From assembly GCF_000004075.3 (NCBI RefSeq), contig NC_026656.2, forward strand, positions 13,082,001 to 13,146,000: DNA of 64,000 nt, given 5' to 3'. The notes below the pieces were generated by a model. It was given only the letters and a program-made list of their open reading frames with translations, had not been told where the DNA came from and searched no databases. Of this stretch, positions 49,001 to 60,010 are shown in pieces (the first letter of the stretch is position 1; each line of letters starts with the position of its first letter). Made by a program: the position numbers and the translations under genes. This DNA is from Cucumis sativus (Eukaryota; Streptophyta; Magnoliopsida; Cucurbitales; Cucurbitaceae).

Positions 49001-49804
49001 GTTAAATGTGCTTAGCTTGAAACCCCAAATGCTTGGATGACTTCTTGTTTTTTTTAAAAAAAAAAGAAACACGTGAATGAAGACAATACAATGCAAAAGA
49101 ACACATGTTGGGTTGTGATAATAACTCTCGTTCATTCTTAAAATTATCATCAATCAAATCGCAGAGGACATCGATCAAAAGAATGTGGATATTTGCAAAT
49201 GCCTTTTCTTGTAACAATACTAAATATCATTTAAGCTATACTCACTTTTTTCGGTTATCATCTTTTCACGAAGATGTTAAAAGCTTATGAAAAAGAAATC
49301 CAAATATGGAAGAACTTCTCTAATATGGAAAAGGGAAAAACTTTGCTTCCTCTTCCATATTTGGAACCTCAAATGGAAAAATAAAAAACCTTCCATTTCG
49401 AGAATTAAACTTCCAAATTCATTTATGTATTCCACATTTGAAAGAAGAAAGATATATATTCTATCCTTTCCTATTTGGAAAATCCAAATATATGTAAGAA
49501 ATTTTACTATATGTAGAAGAATTTGGACAATGAAAGTTGATATAGTTTTAATTCCTTCCCCTTCTTACATATCCTCATATAAACTAATATAAACTAATTA
49601 ATCTTACATGTCACTAAACTATGAAACCGAAATACCAACTAATTGCTCCATAGCTTGTTAATGATCTAAAAATTTGTAGTTTGATTCTTTCTATACGTTC
49701 ATAAACAAATTAATTGCCACATCTCTAACATTAATTAGTATAATTCTTTGCTTTTTTGAAAACAACATATATAAGAGAAAAGCAAGAAATTTAAACTTAT
49801 CGTA
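46086..49804. other. AT-rich intergenic spacer with a palindromic repeat
   Basis: A foldback repeat copy lies at about 46955-47220 (see separate entry). The rest is AT-rich. Open frames here (for example 49287-49592) show no family resemblance. Confidence 0.5.
46955..47220. repeat. Palindromic MITE-like repeat, copy A
   Basis: The left arm has TTTTTTAAAAATAGCAAATA followed by TAACAAAATC, and the right arm has GACAAATTTTGCTATATTGT followed by CAATTTTTTAAATG, in inverted orientation. A related copy is at 52385-52585 and partial ones are at about 53868-53965 and 32520-32680. Confidence 0.55.
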
Positions 49805-50330
49805 TGTAACGCCCCAAGTTTAGGATTCGGAATTCAAATCTCCAATTTGGCAACATCATTCTTAGTTGTCTTAAAGACTTACTAGAGTGAAAGTTGATGT
49901 CATCCTCACTAACCAACACAAGCCACGAGTTCGTTCAACATGTTTTTTCCTCATTAATCACATGCATAAAGTATGATGCACTTTGTTGTTATGGATAGTA
50001 ACTTTTATTTCTTTCCTCAAGATCCCCTTCATTCAAAGTGTGATATCAGTTCATTCATACATACTAGCTTTTGTTTAGTTAGTTTCGAACCACATCTTAC
50101 TGGAAGAGGTTTCACTTCGATACGACCATCTGATGCCCCAAGCCCACCCATGATTTGAACTAGAATTCAGGATTCTCAATATCCCCTATATCCCCTGCGA
50201 CCTAACCCAAGAGATTACCCAACTTAAAATTATTTCGAGCTAAGCATACTTAACTTTGAGTTTCTATGGTCGAGCAATCGAAAAGAAATGTGTACCTTAT
50301 TAGCTAGTATAGGTATTAACTCTTAATTTT
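49805..50330 (+). mobile_element. LTR-like sequence with a 5S rRNA-like domain (solo LTR or TRIM remnant)
   Basis: It starts TGTAACGCCCCAAG, a common start for plant LTRs. At about 50216-50314 the sequence (ACCCAACTT, GCTAAGCATACTTAACTTTG, AGTTTCTATGG, TAGCTAGTATAGGT) resembles the reverse complement of plant 5S rRNA, with its AAGCACGCTTAAC, GAGTTCTGATGG and TGCTGGTATGA words. LTRs bearing 5S-like domains are known from Cassandra TRIM elements. No primer-binding site, polypurine tract or second LTR was found, and the right end is approximate. Confidence 0.45.
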
Positions 50331-50845
50331 AATTTAAGTCTTTCTTAAGTTTAGTTTCATGTGTTTAGAGACGATATGAAATAATTCATATTATGAATTA
50401 CAATATCACTGTCTATGGACTCTATCTTTCTTTCTTTCTCAAAACAAAATGAATTGTTATGTAATATTTATATCACCTTTTTAACAAATGCTACCATATC
50501 ATATCTAAATTAATTTCCTTAAATTTAGTTACATTAATTAAAACCTAAAATTAATAATGGAACAGTTAGAAACTATTATATTCAATTTGAATAAACATCA
50601 TAATTTTATAAGAAATCGATTTGAACGAAAAATTTGTTAATGCATCATTTCTAATCGTTCAATCTACAAACTAAAGGTTTGAAGAAAGTTGCATACATAT
50701 AAGAAATTTGTTAAATCAATCTTAATAAATGGTCTAAAATCACTTTTCTATAACAATTTAAAACTTAAATAGAATACTCACCCACACATTTATAATAATT
50801 CCAAAAACGCCCTTTCTTTTTATGAACTTTTTGGTCAATTCTCAC

Positions 50846-50852
50846 TATAAAA
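50846..50852 (+). promoter_or_regulatory. TATA box of dirigent 2
   Basis: TATAAAA sits 103 bases before the ATG at 50949, followed by a CT/CA-rich leader. Confidence 0.6.
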
Positions 50853-50948
50853 CCCCACCCTCACCCCATCGTCTTCTCCATCTCACGACTCTTTCTTCTC
50901 CACAAACAACACAGAGAGTAAAAATCTTTATTCCTCACCAAAAAAACA

Positions 50949-51503
50949 ATGGCAAATCTTTCTGTATCATTCTCCTTCATCCTCCTAATCGCAACCCTCC
51001 CATGGATTCAAAGCCTAAACCCAAAAAAACCCGTAATCTCAAGACACGTTTCTCAAAAACAAACCGTCACCAACATCCAATTCTACTTCCACGACACCGT
51101 CAGCGGGAAAACCCCCTCCGCCATCAAGGTCGCCGAGGCCCCAACCTCCAGCAAATCTCCGACCCTCTTCGGCGCCTTGTTCATCGCCGACGACCCTTTG
51201 ACAGAATCACCCGACCCTAAGTCCAAGGAGGTGGGTCGGGCGCAGGGGCTGTACGGATCCGCAGGGCAGCAGGAACTGGGCCTATTGATGGCATTAACCT
51301 ACGAGTTTACGGCCGGCAAGTTCAAAGGCAGTTCCGTTGTTGTTTTGGGGAAGAATTCGGTGATGCATACCGTTCGTGAGTTGCCAATCGTTGGAGGGAC
51401 GGGAGTTTTCCGATTCGCTCGTGGGTATGCAGAGGCGAGGACATATTGGCTTAACAGTGTTGGTGATGCCATTGTTGGTTATAATGTAACAGTTATACAC
51501 TAA
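50949..51503 (+). CDS. Dirigent family protein 2
   Basis: A single-exon frame of 184 residues. The signal peptide MANLSVSFSFILLIATLPWI ends near residue 22. The dirigent barrel follows: NIQFYFHDTVSGKTPSAIKV, LFGALFIADDPLTESPDP, RAQGLYGSAGQ, FKGSSVVVLGKNS, RELPIVGGTGVFRFARGYA and GDAIVGYNVTVIH. It is clearly diverged from dirigent 1, so the two are not a recent duplicate pair. A second reading frame open from 50822 across the start is an overlap shadow. It is expected to be secreted and to act in phenolic coupling in the wall. Confidence 0.93.
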   Translation: MANLSVSFSFILLIATLPWIQSLNPKKPVISRHVSQKQTVTNIQFYFHDTVSGKTPSAIKVAEAPTSSKSPTLFGALFIADDPLTESPDPKSKEVGRAQGLYGSAGQQELGLLMALTYEFTAGKFKGSSVVVLGKNSVMHTVRELPIVGGTGVFRFARGYAEARTYWLNSVGDAIVGYNVTVIH

Positions 51504-54500
51504 GATAAATCCCCATTTGCAACGATAATATACTAATTGTTCTTCTCCTATTTATGATCAAGAAATTATTAGAGAATATCTAAAATCATAGGATCTATAT
51601 TAAACATATTATTAAGCTAAGATACAACTGTAGACTATAATGTTTTAGGTACATGTGTACTACATCCCAATAATCTTTTCTTTGGTCTAATGGTCCCTTA
51701 GTTGATTTTCACACATGCAGTTGTCTCATGGGGTTCAAATATTAGCTAACAAACCCAATACTTTTTTGTTTTACTATGTTCTTCACAATTAAGAGGAGGG
51801 AGTGATTCCATTCAAACCTATAAAGTTTAAATAACTTTATGATAGACTTTCAATATTTAAGTTTGTTTTGCTACACTTGAAAATATTTCAATGAAATTAT
51901 TAAACTTTCAAATATGTCATAACAATCATATATATATATAGAGAATGGTAAAATTAATGGGGTTGGTGATTGCTAAAAAAATGAGAAGACAGATGATGCT
52001 AATACCAAAAAAGGTAAAGCAAAAGAAAAAGCTAAGTTTGATGGTTCAAATTAATTGTATGTAAATAAAATTAATTGTATGTAATAAAAATTTTGGTAGA
52101 AAAATGATTTATTAATTGTAACCAATTTTAGTCAAGTAGAGTCGCTAACCTACTCAACTTCACTTAGCTTTGGCAGTTCTCCCACTCTTTTATTCTTTTT
52201 TTTTTTGTATGTTCATTTCGTTTTAAATTCATTCTTATCAAATTTAAGTACTTTTCTTGAATTTTTATTAAATTATTACTAACTCAACTCAATTTTAACC
52301 CATTATTTTTATCGTTAACTAAATGCTTCGTGTCTCAACTTTTAAATAAAAAAGTACTCTTTTAAGAGTAACTATAATGGATAACATGTAAGCAAACATC
52401 TTTTAAAAATTGCAAATGTAGCAAAGTTTATCAACAATAGACTCTTATGTAAGTAATAGATCAATATTTATCATGTGAACTACTTGTGATATGTTTCTAT
52501 CGTTGATAGACTCTAACAAACTTTGTTATATTTATAATTTTTTAAAATGTTGTTATATATGCTAATACTTTTGAATCTAATTGTTATATTTGCAATTGTT
52601 CATTTTTTATAGGTCCATAAAGTCTATTTTGCCTCTATAATAAGTCATAACATAACATAACATATTTAAACTATGTTGATAGCTACATTTACACGTTCGA
52701 ATTTTTAATTGTAAACATCAAGCTCCCAAGCTTATACCATCGTTAAAATTTGTCCCTCTAAAATTGATATAATTGTGAAGATGGTTAACAAACGTAAAAA
52801 GAATTAAGGGTTTGATTTTTATCATTTGATTTCAATTGAGAGTCCATTTTTAACACTTATGTAAGTTTAAGAATTTAACATTAATTTAGAATCGAAAGTT
52901 AATGGTGTAATTACAACTATTAGAAGTACGTTTTTTTTTTTTAACAATTAACGAGCCTTTTCTTCTTTTTGTTTTTGAGTAGAGGAATAAAGGCCGCAGG
53001 AAAGAAAGAAAGTATTAAGAAAATTGTATATGATGATGATGATGATGAAGAAGGGCAGGCTCTCTTGACTTGGAAGACACCACTCATGATGAAGTTGATG
53101 CTCATTTGTATTTCCCTTTAATTTGCAATACAACATAAGTATGGCAAGGCGTAAAAGTGAAGAAAATGGACCAAAGAGTAACTTTACCCTTGAAAGAAAG
53201 GGTCTTCAAGACAAATTATGAGGAGATTTCAAGCTTGATATATTGTATAGATGAATTGTTTTTCTTATTATATCAATTTATTTTTAGGTGAAATTTTATA
53301 TTTGACCTAATATATGACGTTAGAATCCGTGAGGATGGATTTTCAATTCAAAAAAATGGTAACCGACTCAAGGATTGTAAACTCAATGAGTAACTGTTTT
53401 GAAAGATTATGTTGAGGATCTCACATTAATTAATAAAAAATGAGGATATCTCGCCTATCTTCATAAGATACGTGAGTTTTACTCTTCTTGATATTATTGT
53501 GAATTTGTTTTGAGATTAACTTATGTTTATTGAAAGTGCATATTTAAATATAGTAAAATGAGTAAAAATATTTAGAAAATTTACCTTCTTTTTAAATATT
53601 TTTTATTGTTATTTTGAAAAGAACTCAAAAAAAAAAAGACAAAAAAAAAAAAAAGTGAAAAAAAGTGGTTGAGTTGTAGTATTGGAGGTGGAGGCCAAAT
53701 TTGTGGGTCTCTTTATATCACATGTGAATGGAAAAGAGGGCAAAGTAATTGGGCCACTTGACCCAAGTAGTCAACCTTCATATCATCCCCTCTATGACTT
53801 AACCATACATTTTGGAGTCACAATTCATCCCAAGGCTTTCTACCTAAACAGCTTCATTTACACAAATGGTATAGTTGTAAATATAGAGTATTATTTTAAA
53901 AAAAAATACAAATATAACAAAATCTGTCAAAATCTATCAATTATAAGAATATCATTACGTATAAATAGCAAGATTTAGTGGAGTTATAAGTGTATATATA
54001 CATTGTCCATAAAGAAGGAGAAATTGTAAGATTTTCTAATTTTCTTAATTTCTTATTTTTATTATATTTTATATGTATATTTAAATATCTTTTTAATTTT
54101 AAATTTTGGAGCCGGCATATTTTATATAGTATATTCTGATTTTGATTTTTACATTTCATGATATATAAATAGAAACACACAACAAATAACAAAAACGTTA
54201 TCAAATGAACTTTAAAGTATGCATTAATTATAATCTTGAAATAATATTAAGATACAAATAAAAACACAACTTGATCCTATAAGATAAAAATATAACGACA
54301 TTTTGAAACATATAGTAATTAAATGAAACCAAAACTATATTCAAAACTCATCAAAAGAAAGCCTCTGGGTATATAATTATTTTTGCAAATACGTTCTCTA
54401 TCATCCATTTTTCCCCAAAGTCTCTTTCTCATCTCATGAAAACTTGTTTTGATCTCTTAACGATTCTCCAAACATGTTATAGAAATTGTAACATTTTTAA

Positions 54501-55010
54501 ATGTAGTTGTAAATTAAAATTATGTTTCTTTTATAAATATCACTAAAAACATCTTCATCAAAATGTTTGAATTTAGTTCACTCATAATTGACAGAAACAA
54601 TGTTGAACAAAATTAAAGATTGGATCCTTATCGATGTTCTTTTCTCGAAGGAATCAATTTTGTCTCTTGTCTTCCTATCCTTTTATTCTCAAACTCTCTC
54701 CTCACCTCGTAAATAATTTATTTATTTTTATTTTAAATCATCCAATTATTTTATATTGATTTGTAACCTTTTAAATATAGTTATAAATTTAAAATATATT
54801 TTTATAAATACCCCTAATAATATGTTCATCGAATGACATGGTCATTTGATTTTGCAAAATCTAATCTAGGTTAATTAATAATTGCAATTATACCTTTAAA
54901 CTTTCGAAACAAAAAATTGAGCTATCAAAATTATTCAAAATTTTGAATTAGACCCTTACACTTAAATAATTGTATGAATTATATTGTTCATGAAACATCC
55001 AATATTTCAA
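51504..55010. other. AT-rich intergenic spacer
   Basis: Contains palindromic repeat copy B (52385-52585), a (GAT)6 microsatellite near 53029-53047 and a partial repeat copy near 53868-53965. No gene is seen. Open frames at 53682 and on the minus strand near 52948 are short and family-less. Confidence 0.5.
52385..52585. repeat. Palindromic MITE-like repeat, copy B
   Basis: The left arm (about 52400-52445: TTTTAAAAATTGCAAATGTA, GCAAAGTTTATCAACAATAG) pairs with the right arm (about 52497-52560: CTATCGTTGATAGACTC, ACAAACTTTGTTATATTTAT, AATTTTTTAAAA). Confidence 0.6.
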
Positions 55011-55277
55011 AGTGTGCAGAGAATCAGTATTATATTAGATACGTATCAATCTGATACGTTTCTAATATTGCATCTTATCACCGTAATTAAGGTCATTTAG
55101 CAATAATCTATCATCGTAATTAAGGTCATTTAGCAATAATCTAGGAATACATTATTGTAATTAGAATATTTTGATCTTTTCCTTATAGGTCGTCCAATTA
55201 AGTGTATATGTACCATTGTATTCTTTATTTTACACAACAAATTAATAAGATCTAGAATATTCCCATAATATTCATCA
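55010..55277 (+). mobile_element. 5' LTR of copia element (left boundary uncertain)
   Basis: The LTR ends ...TTCATCA at 55277, immediately before the primer-binding site. It contains a 33-bp tandem duplication (55076-55108 / 55109-55141, one mismatch) and a 15-bp-arm inverted repeat (55034-55066). Without the partner LTR, the start cannot be fixed. Confidence 0.6.
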
Positions 55278-55289
55278 TGGTATCAGAGC
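55278..55289 (+). other. Primer-binding site of copia element
   Basis: TGGTATCAGAGC is the standard plant LTR-retrotransposon site complementary to the 3' end of initiator methionine tRNA, here directly after the LTR. Confidence 0.9.
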
Positions 55290-55619
55290 CAAAACCCTAG
55301 ATTTACTGTCAACACCGCAACCCAGCCGCGAACACCAGATCTCCCCTCGGTCAATCTTCCTGCTGTAACCTCCTGCAGTGAAGACGCCTGCCGTGAAGAC
55401 ACTTCCGCCATCGCCTCCGTCCAAAAAAAAAAAAAAAATCCACGCGTAGGTCTACTGCAGATCAGACGAACCCAGACGATTGCGCGTCAGCCTTCGCCCG
55501 CATCAGTTCACAACTCTAATTTCGTCCGATAATCAGATCAGACGCGTTCATCCCCGTCCAATAACCCAGGTCCGACGAACCCAGCTCCAATTTCGTCCGA
55601 TAATCAACTCCGATCTCGT

Positions 55620-55687
55620 CCGATTCACTCTCAGCTCCGATTCACTCTCAGCTCCGATTCACTCTCAGCTCCGATTCACTCTCAGTT
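55620..55687 (+). repeat. 17-bp tandem repeat in the copia leader
   Basis: Four units of CCGATTCACTCTCAGCT (the last ends TT), followed by a partial fifth. They lie between the primer-binding site and gag. Confidence 0.9.
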
Positions 55688-55949
55688 TCGATTCACGTCT
55701 GTTTTCATCCGAGTCCGTTCGCAGATCCGATTCAAGTTTTGTCTTCATTCACATCAGATCTGAAGACATCCTGCCGTGAAGACACTCACCTGTTGGTAAC
55801 CCACTGCCGTGAAGTAACATAATTCCAGTGAAATCCCAGCCGCGAACTCCAGCCTCGAACCCTAGATCTAAAGAAATAACGACGAACCAGCAGCAAATCT
55901 TCGTCAACAACCAATATTCTGTGAACCAGCAACAACTAATTATCTTTAG

Positions 55950-58900
55950 ATGGAGAAACATGAAATTGCTCGTCCCATTAGCACCATTCTCGATAGAACT
56001 AATTATATTACTTGGGCCCACCAAATGAGGAGTTTTTTAATAGGTTGAAAGTTATGGCGTATCGTTACTGGAGATATCACTAAACCAGTCAAACCTACTC
56101 CTCCGATGGACACCACTGAAAATATTGATACAGACCCATCTGATGTCACTGTTCAAGAAACGACTGCAGAAACCGACAAATACATTGAACGTCTTGAGGA
56201 TTGGGATAGCAAAAACCATCAGATCATCACTTGGTTGGGTAACACCTCTATTCCAGCAATTCACACACAATTTGATGCATTTGATACGGCAAAAGAACTC
56301 TGGGATTTTCTGTCCACACGTTTTCAGTCTATTGGACTTGCTCACTATTACCAATTGCACTCTCGACTTGTTAGTCTAAATCAGGAGGGAGGACAATCTG
56401 TGAACGAGTATCTTGCAACTCTTCAACCAATCTGGACTCAGTTAGATCAGGCAAAAATCAAACCGGAGCATATTCGCCTCATCAAAGTTCTTATGGGTCT
56501 TCGCCCAGAGTATGAATCAGTCCGTGCTGCATTGTTACATCGTAACCCTCTGCCGACTCTTGATGCTGCCATTCAAGAAATCTTATTTGAGGAAAAACGC
56601 CTTGGCATTGTTTCCTCTCTGCCCTCTGATGTCGCTCTTGCAACCACCCATTCACGATCGGCTAATGAGTCTATTTTCTGCAAAAATTGCAAACTTCATG
56701 GTCATAAGTTCGCTAATTGTCCTACTATTGAGTGCAGGTATTGCCACAAACGAGGTCATATCTTGGACAACTGTCCCACCCGCCCACCCCGCCCTCCTGG
56801 TGCTCCATATAAACCCAAGTCCTCCACTAAATACAGTTCTCCACCTATTGTTGCTGCTGCTACCTCATCTGATATCACCACACCTCAGAATTTTCAGTTA
56901 AATGATCTTCATGACTTACTGAAACAGGTGATCTCTTCCAACTCTACTGCTCTTGCCGTCACTCCAGGTACATCTTGGCTCCTTGATTCAGCTTGTTGCA
57001 ATCATATGACTGCTGACATTTCATTATTATCCTCACCTATTCATGTTCAATCTCTTCCCTCAATTCACTCTGCTGATGGTAATCATATGCCTATCTCTCA
57101 CGTTGGTACTGTTAACACACCCACCATAAAACTGTCAAACACCTATCATGTTCCAAAACTCACATTCAACCTAGCTTTTGTTGGCCAACTTTGTGATCTC
57201 GGACTAACTGTTATCTTTTCTTCTCATGGGTGTCAGGTTCAGGATTCTCAAACGGGACAAGTGATTGGTACGGGACGGAAGGTGGGACGATTATTTGAAC
57301 TTACATATCTTCAGCAATCTCCTGAGTTTCCACCCATCTCTGCACCAGTCACCGATACCACTATATATCAGTGGCACCTTCGTCTAGGTCATGCATCCTC
57401 TGATAAACTTCGTAATTTAGTTTCTACTGGTAATTTGAATAATGTCTCAAAATTCAGTCATTTTGATTGCTTAAATTGCAAACTTGCAAAACAACCTGCT
57501 TTATCATTTCCTAATTCCACCTCTCTATGTAATAAGCCTTTTGACCTTATTCATTCTGACATTTGGGGTCCTGCTCCTTGTACTACCGTTAATGGTTATC
57601 GATACTTTGTCTTATTTATTGATGACTATTCTCGTTTTACTTGGATTTACTTTCTTAAACATCGCTCTTCCTTATATCAAATATATGTTGATTTTGCAAA
57701 TATGATTCACACACAATTCTCCAGCAAAATTAAAATCTTTCGAACTGATAATGCGATGGAATATAAGGACTCTCATCTTCTTTCCTTTCTTGCCCAGCAA
57801 GGCACTCTGATTCAACGCTCCTGTCCTCACACCTCTCAGCAAAATGGAAGAGCTGAACGCAAACATCGTCACATTCTTGACTCTGTTCGCGCTCAGCTTC
57901 TATCTGCTGCTTGTCCAGAAAAATTCTGGGCGAGGCTGCCCTCACCTCTGTCTATGTCATCAATCGTCTTCCTTCAAAAGTCACTAAAAATGTTTCTCCC
58001 TTTGAAAGACTATACGGTACTTCCCCTTCTTACTCCAATCTAAAAATTTTTGGTTGTGCATGTTTCGTATTATTACATCCTCATGAACATACCAAACTTG
58101 AACCACGTGCACGTCTATGTTGCTTCTTGGGTTATGGTACTGAACATAAAGGATTTCGTTGTTGGGACCCCATCTCTCAACGATTACGTATATCTCGTCA
58201 TGTCACCTTTTGGGAACATCGTATGTTTTCTAGTCTTTCTTCATTCCATGAATCTCTTTCAAGTTCTCACCCATTCTTCACCGATCCTTCTATTGACCTT
58301 TTTCCCTCACTTGACTCAACACCTGACACTACACCTTGCATGTTACCTATACCTGAGCCCACTCAATCGGACCATATTTCTGCACTCCCGGATCTTTCAT
58401 CTGCCCCTCTTGAGGAACCTGAATCTACACCAATCCGACGATCTACACGGGTAAGAGAAATTCCCTCTCACCTTAAAGATTACCATTGTTTCTCCACTAT
58501 CATGTCTTTAGTTGAACCTTCCTCGTATAAGGAAGCCAGCACTAACCCATTATGGCAGCAAGCAATGAATGAAGAACTTCAAGCCTTAGAAAAGACTCAT
58601 ACTTGGGAGTATGTGGACTTACCTCCTGGAAAGAAACCTATTGGCTGTAAATGGATCTTTAAAATCAAAACGCACTCTGATGGCTCTATAGAACGATACA
58701 AAGCACGACTTGTAGCCAAAGGTTACTCTCAAGAATATGGCATTGATTATGAAGAAACGTTTGCTCCAGTAGCTCGAATGACGTCTGTTCGTAGTCTTTT
58801 AGCCATTGCAGCTGCAAAACAGTGGCCCCTCTTACAAATGGATGTTAAAAATGCATTTCTCAATGGAACTCTATCTGAAGAAGTCTATATGAAACCACCA

Positions 58901-60010
58901 CCTGGTACTACTCCGCCACATCAGAAAGTATGTCTTCTTCGACGAGCTCTCTATGGTCTCAAACAGGCTCCTCGAGCCTGGTTTGCAACTTTTAGCTCCA
59001 CTATTACTCAACTTGGGTTCACTTCCAGCCCTCATGATTCAGCCTTGTTCACCCGCCAGACACCTAATGGTATTGTACTCCTTCTTTTATATGTTGATGA
59101 CATGATTATTACAGGCGATGACCCTCAAGCTATATCTGAATTGCAATGCTACCTGGAAAAGCACTTTGAGATGAAGGATTTAGGACCTCTCAGTTATTTC
59201 CTTGGCCTTGAGATCACTTTCGTGTCTGATGGTTATTACTTATCTCAAGCAAAATATGCTTCTGACCTACTCAGTCGATCTGGTATTACTGATTCTACAA
59301 CATCCTCAACACCTCTGGATCCAAATGTTCGACTTACTCCTTATGATGGTTTTCCCCTTGACGATCCTACTTTGTACCGGCAACTTGTTGGTAGCTTGAT
59401 TTACTTAACTGTAACTCGCCCTGATATTGCGTTCGCAGTTCACATAGTCAGTCAATTCATTGCCGCTCCTTGTACTATTCATTTCACTACTGTTCTTCGG
59501 ATTCTTCGCTACATTAAAGGCACTTTGGGTCATGGTCTCCACTTCTCCTCACAGTCTTCCCTGGTTCTCTCTGGATTCTCTGATGCTGATTGGGCAGGAG
59601 ATCCTACTGATAGAAGATCCACCACTGGCTATTGTTTTTATTTAGGTGATGCTCTTATCTCCTGGCGCAGCAAGAAACAATCTGTTGTTTCCCGGTCTAG
59701 CACTGAGTCTGAATATCGTGCTCTAGCTGATGCCACTTCAGAATTATTATGGCTTCGTTGGCTTCTTACTGATATGGGAGCCCCACAAACATCATCTACT
59801 ACTCTCCATTGTGATAACCGCAGTGCCATTCAGATTGCACACAATGATGTATTTCATGAACGAACAAAACACATAGAGAACGATTGTCATTTTGTCCGTC
59901 ATCATCTTCAAAGCAACACTCTCCGTCTTCAATCTATCTCTACCATTGATCAACCTGCAGATATCTTCACCAAAGCTCTCCATTCTCTTAAAAAAATCAG
60001 TTACGTATAA
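55950..60010 (+). pseudogene. Ty1/copia gag-pol polyprotein, one stop and one frameshift
   Basis: The domains run in copia order: gag; two CCHC zinc knuckles (about 56679-56775); aspartic protease with DSACCNHMT (about 56980); integrase with the HHCC zinc region and a DDE core (about 57370-58000); reverse transcriptase with YVDD at 59090-59101; and RNase H with DADWAG and STESEYRAL (about 59580-59990). The likely ATG is 55950. TGA at 56046-56048 interrupts gag where an arginine codon (CGA) is the likely ancestor. Near 57925-57935 (integrase) the frame shifts by one base, the downstream frame running to 60010. The rest of the frame is intact, so loss of function is recent. The C-terminus after FTKALHSL is abnormal (KKISYV) and no polypurine tract or 3' LTR follows. 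Confidence 0.92.

Noticed and set aside
55480-55779. 99-aa frame in the copia leader
   Set aside because: Created by the 17-bp tandem repeat between the primer-binding site and gag; not a known retroelement protein.
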